Notes under the pieces: model-generated
Databases searched by the model: none
What the model was told of the DNA's origin: nothing
What the model saw: the letters and a program-made list of their open reading frames with translations, nothing else
Made by a program: the position numbers and the translations under genes
Shown here: positions 1-12,001 of the stretch, piece by piece
Layout of the letters: each line of letters starts with the position of its first letter
How positions within the stretch are numbered: the first letter of the stretch is position 1
Source: Cyanoderma ruficeps
Lineage: Eukaryota > Chordata > Aves > Passeriformes > Timaliidae
NCBI GenBank assembly: GCA_008694505.1
Contig: VZDJ01007747.1
Location: forward strand, 27,690,409-27,754,408
DNA length: 64,000 bases
Direction: 5' to 3'

Positions 1-909
1 AATGCACCCACACAATAGATCACTTACACAATTTATAGACCTCACAGATTAGCATATCTAACAAGGATGCCCCAATGGGAGGCCTGGATCAATGGTGTGG
101 TATTCCCCATCTGAGGAATTCCCCCCTAGTTTACAGGATATGTTCTAGAGAGGACCTTGGTTTCCCAACATAGTGTAGGATTTTCCGACCTCCTACTACG
201 AGGCCTTTAGGGTATTTGGTCTTCTGGCCTAACAGAATACTAGGACTATGCTAAATTGTCAGACTTAAGGAATTACAATTATGCATGCTAAGAATACTGA
301 GGATACATAAGTGTGATATAAAAGATATATAAAAGAAAAGGCAAAAAATAATCTTGACATCATAATGAGGCCAAAGTTAAATATCTAATGTGTTAGAAGT
401 AGGATATTTTGAGATTATTTTTTAAAGACATATTCAGGTTTTATATCATTAAAGCAGAAACTGGATACAACTCAAAGTTATAGTCCAGAAAATGATCCCA
501 ATTACCATTTCATTTGTGATGTACTCAAGCTCCATACTGTTTACTTTTTTCTCAGTGAGCGTCATCATGCATTTGCGTTTCTGTTTTTGTGCATATATGA
601 AAATCCTAATTATAACACTACTGTGTAGTTTGAAATTTATTTCATGACTGCACTGCACCTACATATTTCACCTTAGTATACTCTCACATCAGACACTGAA
701 ATTACGATTTCTGCAAATCTAAATTAAATTATCTAGTGCCTAAAAAAGTACAGTCTCATTTACAATGCTTCTTGTCTCTACACTATTGCATCTATAGTCT
801 TGTACTTCTCCCAGTTCATAAATTGAAATGTGAACTGTTGTGCAGGGAGGGTTTTTGTAGCCATTAAGTTATGATATAAAATGACCCCACACTGGCAATT
901 GCTACCTAA

Positions 910-949
910 TAAGGTAAAGTTGTTTGTAATTAGGTAAAGTTGTTTGTAA
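910..949. repeat. Tandem duplication, 20-bp unit x2
   Basis: Positions 910-929 and 930-949 carry the same 20-base unit (core GGTAAAGTTGTTTGTAA) with one mismatch. No third copy is present. It looks like a simple replication-slippage duplication. Confidence 0.9.
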
Positions 950-1874
950 AGAGTCACTGCTGAAGACACAGGTTTAAAACAGTTACTGCTAGACAGCTTT
1001 TATTTTTTAATATGAACTTCATGGGAGTACTCTGTATAGATTGCTATAGGAAATTACAATAATTTCTTTTTCTGAGCTGCTGATGATCCTGCCTGGAATA
1101 GCATGCATGGCTGAAGTCACTTGGTCAGATTTAACAGCTGAATTCCCGAGTATGAGAAGCGGAAAATTCCTATTTTGGAATAGCTTCAGTCTGTCACTAA
1201 TTTTGATCTAAAGAGACATTCTTTCTATTAATTAAAAAAAAAAAAAAGAGGAAAATAAAAAGCAAAAATGAGTCTGTGTTTCCCACAGTTTAATAATTTG
1301 TCATTTGTATAATAGTTCACCAAATAACATACTGAGTCATGTAACTTAACATCATCTGTTATAAAAAGCAATCATAAATACATTTAGTGTCTCAGTCATT
1401 ATAAACACGTAGTAATTTGGTGTGATTTGCAGTTCTTGTAAATGTTAATGAGTAATAACAATACCACCTTGATTTCTTTTTGAGGACAGAACAGAAGAAT
1501 TCCTTGTGACTTTCATCATAGAAAAGATTGGAAAATTATCTGCTAATTTTGGTCAAAAAACAAATGAAAAAGTCTCAGTTTATGCTTATGTGCTTCAGAT
1601 CTTTTTTGAGGAAACATCCGAGATTTGAAAACTGCAGAGAAGGATGAGTTTTACAATTGCAAATTGTAATTGTCTCCTTAACAAATAGAAATTATTTTCT
1701 TAGGAGAATTTCTGCTATAACCAACTTTATAAAATTTGGCCCAATCATCGACATGACATGATTTGTTTTCCTTTGCAGAACTATGTTAGTGTTTACCATT
1801 CTTTGTCATTTAAGAGCTTGAAGATCATATGATTTTGTGCCACATTGTCTGCTGAAAACAGAGTACTTTTCATT

Positions 1875-1908
1875 GGCTGGAAACAAGGCATGGCTGGAAA
1901 CAGGGCAT
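1875..1908. repeat. Tandem duplication, 17-bp unit x2
   Basis: The unit GGCTGGAAACAAGGCAT (1875-1891) is followed directly by a copy with one A-to-G change (1892-1908). Confidence 0.9.
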
Positions 1909-3524
1909 TGAGTATAAACTTCACACTTAATAATTCCTTCTAAATTAAATCAATTCCACTGAGCAACAGCTATGTGTGTTTCCCCTGCTACTAATTCTGT
2001 AACACCCATCATATTTTGCCATTGCACATTTAGATAATATAGATAGTATTATCTGTACACCAGATTGGTTAGAGTAAAAATCTATGAGACTATATGCAAA
2101 TGTCTTGTGAAAAGAAACCCCCATAAGAAAAGATGGCAACATAATTGGTAAATCAGACAAGTGAAAGCATGAATACAGAGAAGTCAACAATTAAGGAGAG
2201 GCAAAAAATGAGGGAGAAGTAAAAGAGTTCAGGAAGTCTGTAGCTCAGTAGTCAGTGAGAGGGTTAACAACTAACACATTGCATAAGGCTGTGTCATATT
2301 TGTATGTCAGGTTTTAACATATATGCTGTATAACAGTGAGCTCTTGCAGTACATTATATTTATATAAGAATGTGTGTTTGTGCCACTTAAATATTCCATT
2401 TATCCTAGTTATATGAACAGCAAACAGTTCAGTTGCACCCTCATTTAGCTTTCAGATATAATGAAGTGGTAATAGACCTTCCTAGCTATGAGAACAGTTG
2501 AGTTTCTATGTCTAATTACAATTTTTTGAACCACAGTCATGAAAATCTAATCAATGTGACAATAGTCTTCTGAAAATTATACTATAGAAGAACAAAATGC
2601 ACGCAATTTAATGTTTGCTATGGTTCATCAAATTCAGACTCCTCATGCATAACTTGGTCACATTTATTTGTGCACCACAGGGGTGTAACTCCAAAAGGGA
2701 AAGCCAGAGTCAGAATGTGCTTCACAAAAAGATGTTGTTCCCTTGGCAACTAATATGGTACTAAATGTTCCATCAGGTAGCATATCTCACAACATTGAAA
2801 CACATCGTTCTTATTGCAGAAAATGCATGCAAACCCAAAATCCCATACTAAAAGTGAATGCAGTAGATGTTCCTGTATATCATCCCAAAATGCTTGTCAC
2901 CCATATAAGGTTGTCTCCCATTTCTCTGCCTCTCTGCCATTTAAAGATTTGGGTTTTTTTCCCCAATATACTGCTTTACCTAGTCTATCAGTCTTTTCCT
3001 CTAATTATTTCTTCCAGTCCCAAATTCTCTTTCCAAGGTTCTTTTTCCTTCTGTTTCTCACATGCATCTCAATTTCTTTGTCTTTTCATCTGAGCTGAGA
3101 CTTCTTAGGAAAATCTTTTCCTTTCAATTTCAGTTGCCTTCCATTGCCCTTCCAATAATCTTTAATTGAAGCTGAAGAGGCTTTTTCAGCATCAGCATTT
3201 GATCTGGGTTCTCAGGGGCCATCTGGGGCTATTTTGTTGTGCCCTATATGTTGTAAGAATCTTAAAATGCTTGCTGATGACTCTAAGCTAGGAACTTATC
3301 TCTGTAAGGCACCCTGGTTCAAAGTGATTATTGGAAAAGAGGACAAAAGAAATGCAATAAAGAGAATTCTGTGAATGGAAAAATGTAATGGTCTTACCAG
3401 TGCTGAAACTCAAAAGAAATATGGAGAAAATATATACTTTAGGAGACATATATTCTGCAATTGTAGTCAGTGGTACAAGCAAAGATTAAGAATAGAGCCA
3501 GTAAGATGGATCTCTTTTTGATAC

Positions 3525-3785
3525 TGAGAGGGTTTTTTAATGTCTCTGTGGCCTAGTTTAATCTGGGCTAGAGTTCATATTCTTAGCAGCTGGTACACTG
3601 CTGTACTTCATATTCAGTGTGAGGATAATTTTGATAACATGCTGATGTTTTAGTTGTTGCTAACTAGTGCTCAACCTAAGCTAGGGACCTGGCATTTTTC
3701 CATGTTCTGCCACTAAGGAAGGGCACAAAAAGCTGGAAGGAGGCATAGCTAAGATAGGTGACCTGAAGTGATCAAAAGAATACTC
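3525..3785 (+). mobile_element. ERVL-like LTR fragment (5' part of LTR)
   Basis: The run from about 3548 resembles the U3 half of a common avian ERVL-type LTR as I remember it. It has a phrase reading 'taatctgggctagagttca', then 'gctgatgttttagttgttgct', then a purine-rich segment. A second, differently decayed copy lies in the same orientation at 29055-29345, and the two align through the 'agagtt...ttctta/ttcata' and 'gataacat/gacaacac' segments. The copy stops at about 3780 where the family normally continues to its promoter, and a CR1 tail follows at once. No TATA box, poly(A) signal or internal viral region is present. Confidence 0.6.
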
Positions 3786-3791
3786 ATATAA

Positions 3792-4090
3792 CACTCATAG
3801 AATCATACAAATTTTTGGGTTAGAACCATAAAATCATCTTGTTCCAGCCCTCCTGCCACAGGCAGGAACATCTACTACTATACCAGGCTGCTCAAAGCCC
3901 CATCCAACTTGGCCTTAACCACTTCCAGGAATGGGAGCATCCACAGCTATGCTGGGCACCCTGTTCCAGTGCATCACTACCCTCATAGTGAAGAATTTTG
4001 TCTTAGTATCGAAACCTGCCCTCTTTCAGTTTAAAGTCATTATCTCTTGTTCTATCACTACATTGCTCTGTCATTTTTTCCACCTTTTTC
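3792..4090 (-). mobile_element. CR1 LINE 3' end, reverse orientation
   Basis: The segment starts with the 'atagaatcata' octamer-type tail and continues through the familiar antisense CR1 3' region. Recognisable phrases are 'aggcaggaacatctactact', 'ggctgctcaaagccccatcc', 'ccacttccaggaatgggagc' and 'cattatctcttgttctatca'. CR1 inserts with its 3' end intact and its 5' end cut, which fits this short 3' piece. It decays into AT-rich sequence after about 4080. Confidence 0.85.
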
Positions 4091-4094
4091 TATC

Positions 4095-4795
4095 TTTTTT
4101 GTATAATTTTTAAAATGTTGCAGGTTTCATTTTTACATGGCATTTTGATTCATCAAACTTTGATATTTAAGGAAACATTTTAGCATAAAAATTTACTTTA
4201 CACTTTGTTCAGTGTTTGATGTCTTTTTCAGAAAGACACACACACAAAAACATCCAGAAACATCTTAAATTGATTTATTTTAACCTTTGTCTTTGGTTTA
4301 GGATTAACAGTTTTAATTAACAGATAACTACTTAGTGCAGGATAGCTTTCTCACTCAAAGTCAAGGGCAAGATCCTCTTTATCCTTTATATTTTTTGGCT
4401 GAAGATGAAATTTATATTTTCTGACATACAGAAAAGATTACATTGTCATAAGTAAACATAATGGAAACATTTAGGATAAGCAGAGTGATCATTGTAGGTT
4501 TTCCTTAGAGTTCAATAAAATTTAGTTAATATTTTTTATTTGTGTAGTCACTCAGTTTCTCTTTCATTAGTCCAAACTAGAACCTAGGGATTAACAAGCT
4601 GTGAAAAAAGCAGAATTTTTATTTTTCTAACTTTATCAGTGTTCTGATGTTTCAGTAATATTACCAATTAATGAATGAACAGTTTTAAGACAATTCCTTT
4701 TTGAAAAACACGTTTTGCAGCTTTCCACATAATAGGAAACACTGGATAGCAGTTTGAAATGCAAAAAATATTAGTTTATCTTCTTTCTCTTTGAT
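4095..4795. other. AT-rich spacer between CR1 fragments
   Basis: Unique AT-rich sequence with an ACAC run near 4238. I see no gene, repeat family or splice-flanked open frame. Confidence 0.6.
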
Positions 4796-4799
4796 TGTT

Positions 4800-5375
4800 T
4801 TTTGAAATGGAGTTTTCCACTTGAAACAGGTCCCCTCCCTTGACTTGCTGGCAATGCTCTTTCAGGTGCAGCCCAGGATGCAATTGGCCCTCTTGGCCAC
4901 ATGGGCACTGCTCGCCCATGTACAGGGTTTTTTTTCCACTGGGACCCCCAGGTCTTTTTCCACAGAGCTGGACTTTCCAGCAGATCAGCCTGTGCTGGTG
5001 CATGAGGTTACTCTTACCCAGGTGCAGGAGCCTGCATTTACCTTTGTTGAATTGCAGACGGTTCTTCTCTGCCCATCTCTCCAGCCTGCCCATGTCCTTC
5101 TGAAGGGCTGCACAACACTCACGGGGATCAGCCCAAAGCTTCTCCCAGCTCTGTTCATTGGTGAACTTGCCGAGGAGCTTCTGGACCTTCATCAAGTAAT
5201 TGATGAGAGAGTTAAACAATACTGGGCCCAGTATTGAACCTTGGGGCACACCACTAGGGACAGGCCTCTAACTAGATCCTGTGACACTGATTATGACCCT
5301 CTGAGATCTGCTATTCAGTCAGTTCTCAATTCATCTCGCTGTCCTCTCATCCAGTCTGTATGTAAAGAGGTTTAA
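4800..5375 (-). mobile_element. CR1 LINE ORF2 fragment (reverse transcriptase), frameshifted
   Basis: Read on the minus strand, this begins near 5370 with a decayed stretch typical of the CR1 reverse transcriptase. It runs through PQGSILGPVLFN (motif just before the catalytic centre), a degraded region where the active-site FADD-type motif should be (reads KFTNEQ), then GRLERWAEKN and FNKGKCRLLHLG. At about 4980 the frame shifts: the rest (KDLGVPVEKK, AKRANCILGC) continues in another frame. The catalytic aspartates are lost and both ends are cut, so it is dead. The plus-strand open frames over this stretch are shadows. Confidence 0.9.
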
Positions 5376-5514
5376 TAGTATCTACTGTATGAACTGTTAT
5401 TAGTCTTAAAGAGTATTCTGATCTCAAACTTTTATTTCTAATACACATTTTTAAAAATAGAAACAAGAGATTAAAGAATATGGAGCTAAACTTTTCAGTG
5501 GTATTTCATAACAT

Positions 5515-5757
5515 TAAGAGGCCATGGCCACAAACAAAAATGGAAGGAATTCACTTTGAACAGGAAAAAGCACCCGTCTATTGAGAACACAGGAATATGT
5601 TCCCCAGAGACTGTGAAGTTTCCACCTTGAAGACATTCAAAAGCCACCTGGAGATGGTCCTGGGCAACCTGCTTTATGTGACCTTAATTCAGCAGGGGAA
5701 CTGACTAGATGACCTCCTGAAATCCCTTCCAATCTGAGCAACTCTGCAATTGAATTA
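5515..5757 (+). mobile_element. CR1 LINE 3' end, forward orientation
   Basis: Sense-strand CR1 3' sequence: a segment equivalent to the end of ORF2 (near 5535-5570), then 'cattcaaaagccacctggag', 'ggtcctgggcaacctgcttt', 'gactagatgacctcctgaaa' and 'cccttccaatctgagcaact'. It ends near 5757. It lies 140 bp from the oppositely oriented CR1 piece at 4800-5375, so these are two insertions. Confidence 0.85.
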
Positions 5758-5759
5758 GA

Positions 5760-6595
5760 GAAGAGATGTTACATTCTATCAAGGTTGAAAGATTTTTAGG
5801 GTTAACAGTAAAAATCACAGGTTGTTACTACAGCACATTACAAACTGTATTTGCCATTTGTTTCCAATCAATTTTGCTTTTTTTTTTCCAAGAAAGAAAA
5901 TACACAGACCATTATCAGGAGCACAGTGGAGTGTTCCCTTGTAAGCCTTGGAATGAAGGTAATTCAGCATGAAGATTTTAAGTAAAGTCTCAGAACTTTT
6001 AGTTTTATGGCATTCCTTTTGCTATCATATTGCTGCATTATGCAACATATAACTACACTTCTTTTAGAAATGTGTCCAATGGTCATGAAAGCTATAAAGA
6101 CAGTTAAATCATATTCACTGATTCTAACTGTCAACAGACTCGGTGATTGAAGCAACTTCTATTCTGATTAAATTGAAGGTTTGGAAAATCTCTAAAGAAT
6201 TCAGAAGGGTCAGAAGCCAGTAAAATAACAAGTTAAGGGACTTCATGTTTATAAACCCTTTTCAATATCACCACTATCCTTTTTGAACTGAAAATGGCTG
6301 AAATGGTATCGCATTCCACTCTGGGAAACTGCATTCTTTTAAAATGGATGATCTAGGACAGAATTTACCCAAACAAGGAAAATATTATATCTGGGAACCA
6401 TTTATTGGTAATGAAAAGCGTGTTGCCCTAGTAAAGAAGAACAGGAAAGGCAGAAAAGGAGTAAGGAAAAGGAAAAAGAATGGGGGGAGAGAGAGAGGAG
6501 ACAGAGAGGAAAGGCAAGCATTACCACCAGAAGGCTGGGGCTTGCGGTGTATGTCCGAGTGGCAGGGCATGCGTGCACAGCTCCCGTGTGACAAG
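5760..6595. other. Unique sequence, purine-rich toward its end
   Basis: No gene is supported. A pyrimidine run and AG at 5892, followed by a 48-base segment ending at a GTAAGC (5941), looks exon-like, but all three frames are open and the segment is very short. From about 6430 the sequence becomes a GA-rich run. Confidence 0.5.
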
Positions 6596-6599
6596 TAGG

Positions 6600-6885
6600 G
6601 AGTGGGCACTTGGGCAGGATGTGCAGGACATGGACAGGGCAGGGCAGGGATCACCATGGTGGACAGAGCAGGGTGGAAGGCAGGTGGTTCAGGCAGGAAT
6701 GAGGTAGGGATGAAGCAGGTAGGGCATCAGGCAGGAACGCAGGGAGGCAGGAAAGGCAATGGCTGGAGTAGGTGAGGGAGATGAAGTGGTAGAGCAGGAC
6801 GCATGCTAGGCAGTAAGTAGGTGCCCAGACGGCAAGACAGATAGCAAGGGAGCAAAGCAAGCAAGGACAAGCAAAACCAACTTCC
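6600..6885 (+). repeat. Degenerate GGCAGG-rich block
   Basis: The motif GGCAGG or GCAGG recurs many times at irregular spacing (for example near 6620, 6678, 6690, 6731, 6746), giving a GC-rich island in AT-rich surroundings. It directly precedes the LTR at 7018. It may be an old minisatellite or part of a retroelement I do not recognise. Confidence 0.5.
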
Positions 6886-7017
6886 TGTGAGGACAAAAGT
6901 GAGGCTAGAGCCTTGTAGCTTGAGATGCAGCTACTTTTTATAACCCCTGCCTCCTCCCAAGGTAAACTCGCTGACAGGAGGCCATTGGCAGAGTCGAACA
7001 TCCAACTGCAGTCCATT

Positions 7018-7743
7018 TGTGGAGACCTTTGCCCCCTGACTGGAAAAGCTTTCTAAAGGTCACAGTGTCCTCAGTGGTCTCCTCCCATGGTCTTGGCCTG
7101 TTGCTGTGGTGTGCATTCTGGCTTTACCAAATTTCTGCATGCTTGTTATTTGTTTTATAATGGTTTGTCCCTGTACCCCCATGTTAAAACTCCTTTTGGT
7201 TTTTCCTTAGTTCTGGGTCCTGTCCATCACTCTGCAACCCTGCCCAGATGGCTAGAAAGTTCTAGTGGGGGGCCAGGGTGATTGGCAGAGTCCATGCCAT
7301 CCCCTCCTTTTTTTATGCATGGGATTGTTCTACTGATTGTCCTCCTGTTCTGGGTCACTCCTTCCCTTTCTGGGGTTAGTTCTAGATTGTCCCCTGCCCT
7401 TTCCACACCCCCTGTACTTAAACTGAGACCCAGAAGGGAAACACTCCCTTTTACGTGGACTACCCACTGGGTAAAATAAAACCCTGTTGAACTCATGTGA
7501 AGTCCTCCTTTCTTCCTCGCCATCTCCACGTTTCTGGCTGAGTCCAAGACCCACAAGATTGGAAAGGTACCAAGCTGTACCCTTAAATGCGAGCTCGGTG
7601 CAAGAGCTAGCCGGAAACTAGAGCCAAACCCCCGCAGCCTGTTAGGTGAAATGGCTGTCAGAAGCCTCCCCAGAGACAGAGCTTTCCTCCATCTTATCCC
7701 AGCTGCCTCCTGCAAGTAGTACTTGCGCAGCCTCTCCCACACA
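7018..7743 (+). mobile_element. Probable solo LTR of an endogenous retrovirus
   Basis: The segment opens TGTGGAGA and closes CTCTCCCACA(CA), an imperfect terminal inverted repeat of the TG...CA type that bounds retroviral LTRs. It is markedly richer in GC than its surroundings. A poly(A) signal AATAAA sits at 7475-7480, followed by a U5-like tail of about 260 bp. No polypurine tract precedes it and no primer-binding site or gag-like frame follows, so a solo LTR left by recombination is the simplest reading. The flanks are CATT (7014-7017) and CATA/TACT, at best an imperfect target duplication, so the exact ends are uncertain. The 171-codon minus-strand frame inside it has no recognisable protein. 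Family not determined. Confidence 0.6.
7475..7480 (+). promoter_or_regulatory. Poly(A) signal AATAAA inside the LTR
   Basis: A canonical hexamer followed by GT-rich sequence, placed where the R/U5 boundary of an LTR would be. Confidence 0.5.
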
Positions 7744-7814
7744 TACTTCTGGTAATTTCAAACAATGTTGAGATACAAAGATTAAATTAGAAAGATTAAA
7801 TTTTAAACAATTGA

Positions 7815-7955
7815 AATTAGTCCTTTTTGTTGTTGTTATTTTGTTTGGTTGGTTGGTTTGGTTTTTGGTTTGTTTAGTTTGGTTTTTTTTGTGGGTTTTG
7901 TTTGATTTTTGTGTGTTACGTTTGGTTTTGGTTTTTGGTTAACTGCAGGTAACTG
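7815..7955 (+). repeat. GTTT/GGTTT low-complexity tract
   Basis: About 140 bases made almost only of T and G in irregular GTTT, GGTT and GGTTTT units. On the other strand this is an A/C tract. Similar tracts occur at 22705-22812 and 33760-33880. Confidence 0.85.
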
Positions 7956-7959
7956 TTGA

Positions 7960-10490
7960 TGTTGTTTTATTTTTCAAATAAAGCATTCATTTAGGTAATT
8001 TATTTTTCTATAAAATAATAAAGTTATCTTATTTTTCTGTCATTCACTGAAGATGTCATGTGTAGCTCTTACCTTTAGAGAAGTAAAGTTTTCAGCTCTC
8101 AGAGATGTGTTTATGACAAAACGTAATGCACTGCTGAAGCAGAATATGACACATACTGACTATTCCAAAATGAAGTAGGAGGGTTTAATACAGCTAGTAA
8201 TCAAACACAGTAGATCAAATATTGTAGATACTTACTATCAAATGTCTAAATCTTTAAGTATTCAAATAAAAGCAGGCTGATTTTGAGTACTGCTTGGTAA
8301 AACTTATTTCTTCCATCTATCTTGTGAAATATCTAGGATTCTGTGACACTTAGAATCCATGGGAGGATGACTAAGGACTTCATTGAAAGTTCTGCATTTA
8401 TCTGAAACTCCAACTTTTCTTTGAAATTAGTCTTATAATTATTTCTGAGCATCTGGTTCTGATTGTTTTGCTGAAGTATAAGTGCAGAATTAAAAGTAGG
8501 TAAATAGATGAATACTGATGGTAACTTGCTTAAAGAAAGCTGGCAGTTTTGGAGAATATTTAATGCTAGATCCCATAAAGAAAACAAAATTCAAAAAACA
8601 GAGAAAAAAGGTACTCTTTTGAACAATTTATTGATAATTTTTTCATGATTTTTGTGTGATATCTTTTTTTTGATTTGGAGGAAAATAGAAAGAACTTCTT
8701 TATGTGCACGTCTGTATCTGCATATGTGTTTGCATGTACATTTAAGGAAGAAAAAATAATCATAAATATCAGAAATAAAGTTTATTGTTGTAGTATTATG
8801 TATTTGAAGTTCATACAACTTCTTATGAAAGTCTCAGCATTTAGTGTATTTGAAAACCCAGTTTCATAAAACATGAAAAATATGTCAATCTACATGTTTC
8901 CTTTGATCTTTTTTGTACATATACTTTATACATTTTATCTGATTTAACTGTAGACCACAAACCCTCAGAAGTAAACATATCTCCCCAGTGTCTAAAATGT
9001 TTTGGAAGTTGCAGAGCTATTGATTAATAAAATTTAATATATGCAGTTAAAAATTCCTCCTTATCAATGTTCTGTCACATGCATAGTTTGTCAAAACCCC
9101 TGGAATGTTCTCAAAAGTAATAAATGTTTATTAAAATGAGCTGGAAATTTAAAAATAAAATATATTGGTTTTTGTTTTCAGAATCCAGGGTTTTGGTTTT
9201 GCTTTTTTTTTTTTTTTTCCTGTAGGGAACAAGATTTTATTTTTCCAAATAGAAAAAGGCCCACATGACCTTGTAATAAAATGTTCTTTCATTCCATTGG
9301 CTTGTTATTAATATGCATGTTCATTTTTATTATATCTTGGTTGGTTTATTTAAAATGCCAATTTAAAAGAATTTAATTAAAACACAATATTCTTCTTTCT
9401 CACTGAAGAAATATCTACAATTTTGATTTTGGTTCCTGGTCATGGTAGAATTTTTTATTATGAAGGACATCTCATGAGCCAAAGACTGGTAGAAAAATCT
9501 ATTCTTCCTAACTGAAAACTTATAACTTAGCCAGTGCTCAGTCTCTAAATTTATATAAATTATTTATATCTACAGCAATGTCTTTGGCTTGCTTAAAATT
9601 TGAAGGTAGGGCAAAATTTGAATTTGCTACTTACTTGTATTTACTAACAAACTTTGGATTGCAGTTTGAGTCATGACTGTCCCTCTGTGTAGACATAAAA
9701 GTAGCCACCAGTCAAGTCCTAGAAAAGGTAAAAGATAATGAATGCATGAAGCTTACTCTGAGACAGGTTCACTGACATGAAAAAGCTAGTCTAACAATTC
9801 TTCTCAAAAGTCCCAAACATCCGTCTTTGCTTTTAGTTTTTCTAAAGCTCTGTTAATAATTTTCATTTTTCTTTTCTCTCCGAAAGGGAGGGAAAGAAAT
9901 TAAGGAGGTGGTATTAACATAGGAACAAGATCCAGAGGAAGGAAATCATTTTGTATGAACTTCTTAGCTAAAGGAGAATAATTAAAAAAAAAAAATAAAA
10001 ATCAGGAGGGTTAGAGGGAAATGCTATTTGCAAGTGTTTTAACCTCCTGAAAATGAGAAATGATCGGACACATAGATGTTCATTCTCTGTAACTCTGATA
10101 GTCAGTTGAAGGGTTCATAAATAATGTTCGCTCCCTTTCCAGAACACACTTTTAAGCCAAAGTTAATTCATGCAACAATGAATGATACTGCAAATTATGC
10201 CATTGCACAGCTTTGAAGTACTACTTGCTCCAATTTCTGGTAGTGCTTATAATTTAAAATATTTTCCACATATTTATCTTCTTATTTTCTAAAAATTAAT
10301 TAGAAAAGAGAATTAGAAATTTCCTGTGCAGAGAGGACGCAGGATATGCAAGGCTGAAATACAAATTGACACGTTTGACGTTACAACAGGGAAATGCTCA
10401 AACCTTATGATGGGACCACTCTAAACACATATATATCAGAAAATATGCACACTGGAGTCAGTTAACTTGATATTAGCCAAAATAGCCAAA
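7960..10490. other. Unique AT-rich sequence with two weak minus-strand exon candidates
   Basis: No gene is established. Two minus-strand segments have good splice signals at both ends: 8073-8133 (61 bases, donor GTAAGA, tandem CAGCAG acceptor) and 9635-9718 (84 bases, pyrimidine-rich acceptor ending TTTTCTAG, donor GTAAGT). Each has one open frame, but their phases cannot be joined directly without a stop. A poly(T) run at about 9203-9220 precedes another acceptor-like AG. Confidence 0.4.
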
Positions 10491-10499
10491 AAAGCTGAA

Positions 10500-10740
10500 C
10501 TCTTTCCAGTGGTGCCCAGTGACAGGACCGGAGGCAATGGGAACAAATACAGGAATGTCCATCTGAATACAAGGAAACTCCTTTTTACTGAGTGTGACTG
10601 AGCACTGGCACAGGGTGTGGAGTCTCCATCTGAGGTGACATCCAAAAGCCATCTGGACATGGTTCTGGGTGGCCCTGCTTGAGCGTGATGGTTGGACCAG
10701 ATGACCTCCAGTCTCAACCATTCTGCCATTCTGTGAGTTT
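10500..10740 (+). mobile_element. CR1 LINE 3' end, forward orientation
   Basis: Recognisable sense CR1: 'ggtgcccagtgacaggacc', 'gtgactgagcactggcacag', 'aagccatctggacatggttc', 'ggttggaccagatgacctcc' and a tail 'ccattctgccattctgtgag'. Its 5' end is truncated near 10500, as is usual for CR1. The open frames on the other strand are shadows. Confidence 0.9.
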
Positions 10741-10741
10741 G

Positions 10742-12000
10742 AATGGATTGAGCCTAACCCACTACTTAACTATCTTACATGGGTGTTGCATGTCTTAAAT
10801 GGGTCTTAAAATATCACTGTTTCCTCTAGAGCTTGCATAGCTTGATAGCAGCCTCTATTCCAGGTTTTGCTGGTCACTGTGGGATAACATTGGGAGCTGA
10901 AACACTGGGGAAAAGGAAGTGTTGAGGGGGAAGCCAGGACATTTGACAACACAGAGAACAGAGAGGATCATAAAACTCCATACAGATTTTTCCAAAGGAA
11001 ATCAGCTAACATACAGACATTTGCTATTTTTCTCTTATGAATTGTGTTGGACTAGCATCTACACAGATAATCAACTGTCCAATGTTTCACTGGACATAGG
11101 GCTATTTAGATTACAAAACTTCTAAGCAGTGGACTTGAACAATGTTTTGTGCTTGTGAAGTTAACAAAAAGATTAAATATGTATTTCATTGCCCTGTTTG
11201 CAAATTACATACTCGTGTGAAAATGAAACTGAAAAATTAGAGTCAACTTCTAAAGTTTGATGAAGAAAAAAAATATTGCTTTTGTTTTATTTTTCTTTTT
11301 ACTTTCCAACAAGAAAAGTGAGCTGCTTAGTCTTTTTCACGGGTAAATATTTTGACAAAACTAAGAAAGGAAGAAGATAATCCATTAAGAAATGTTTGAA
11401 CCATTTTGAAATTGCAATTTTCATGTACTCATGAATGTCATAACTAAAAAAGATATGTGATTAAATTGCATGCATCTAAGTAAACTTAACATGCCAATAT
11501 AAATGCAGGGAATATCATTTACAGATAAATTGATGAAGAAAGCATTTTTTGCCACAATACTGCAAAAGGTTTTCATAAATTATTTTGTTATTCAATCTAA
11601 AGGTTTACATATAGATTTGTCCTATATCAAAGATACTTTTAAGTCAACAGATGTAGACTGCATTTAGTATGACATTTGATTCCATCTTAATAATATAAAA
11701 TAAAAACATCAAATTACCAAAGCAGTTTTCCGCAGACTGGAACACATTGATTAGGTTGATTTGGAATGTCTGCGATGTCTGTGTCAGACTAAAGAATTAA
11801 TATAATAAAAGTCATATTGGTAATGTCTGCATGTGGGAGACAACGTTGTATGAAGTTAATGGAGAGAAAAAGGTATTAATTCTAAACTGCAAATTTTGTG
11901 AATCCAAAATAGTTTGTCTGCAATGTGCTCACTTAAAAACTTTTGTTCATCAATGTTTGTATTCACTGTTTTGGTTTTGATTTCTTCATTTTCACATTCA
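10742..12000. other. Unique AT-rich sequence
   Basis: No gene, repeat family or RNA is seen. The last 60 bases are the T-rich run that forms the acceptor of the candidate exon at 12002. Confidence 0.5.
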
Positions 12001-12001
12001 G

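Larger units (their letters stand above)
1..3520. other. AT-rich unique sequence, no gene seen
   Basis: No open frame here looks coding and no repeat family is recognised. The first 250 bases are somewhat more GC-balanced than the rest but match nothing I know. A strong splice-acceptor-like pyrimidine run ends at 1778, but the open frames after it close within 18 codons. Two short direct duplications (910-949 and 1875-1908) are listed separately. Pyrimidine-rich runs near 2980-3070 give two overlapping open frames that have no protein-like composition. Confidence 0.6.

Noticed and set aside
4821..5237. 138-codon plus-strand frame
   Set aside because: It is the antisense shadow of a CR1 reverse transcriptase fragment that reads clearly on the minus strand.
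5893..5940. 48-base exon-like segment
   Set aside because: Good splice signals, but all three frames are open and the segment is too short to separate from chance; the tract before it is a simple poly(T).
7227..7742. 171-codon minus-strand frame, the longest but one in the window
   Set aside because: It lies wholly within a probable LTR of opposite orientation, with no recognisable domain; GC-rich LTR sequence has few stops by chance.
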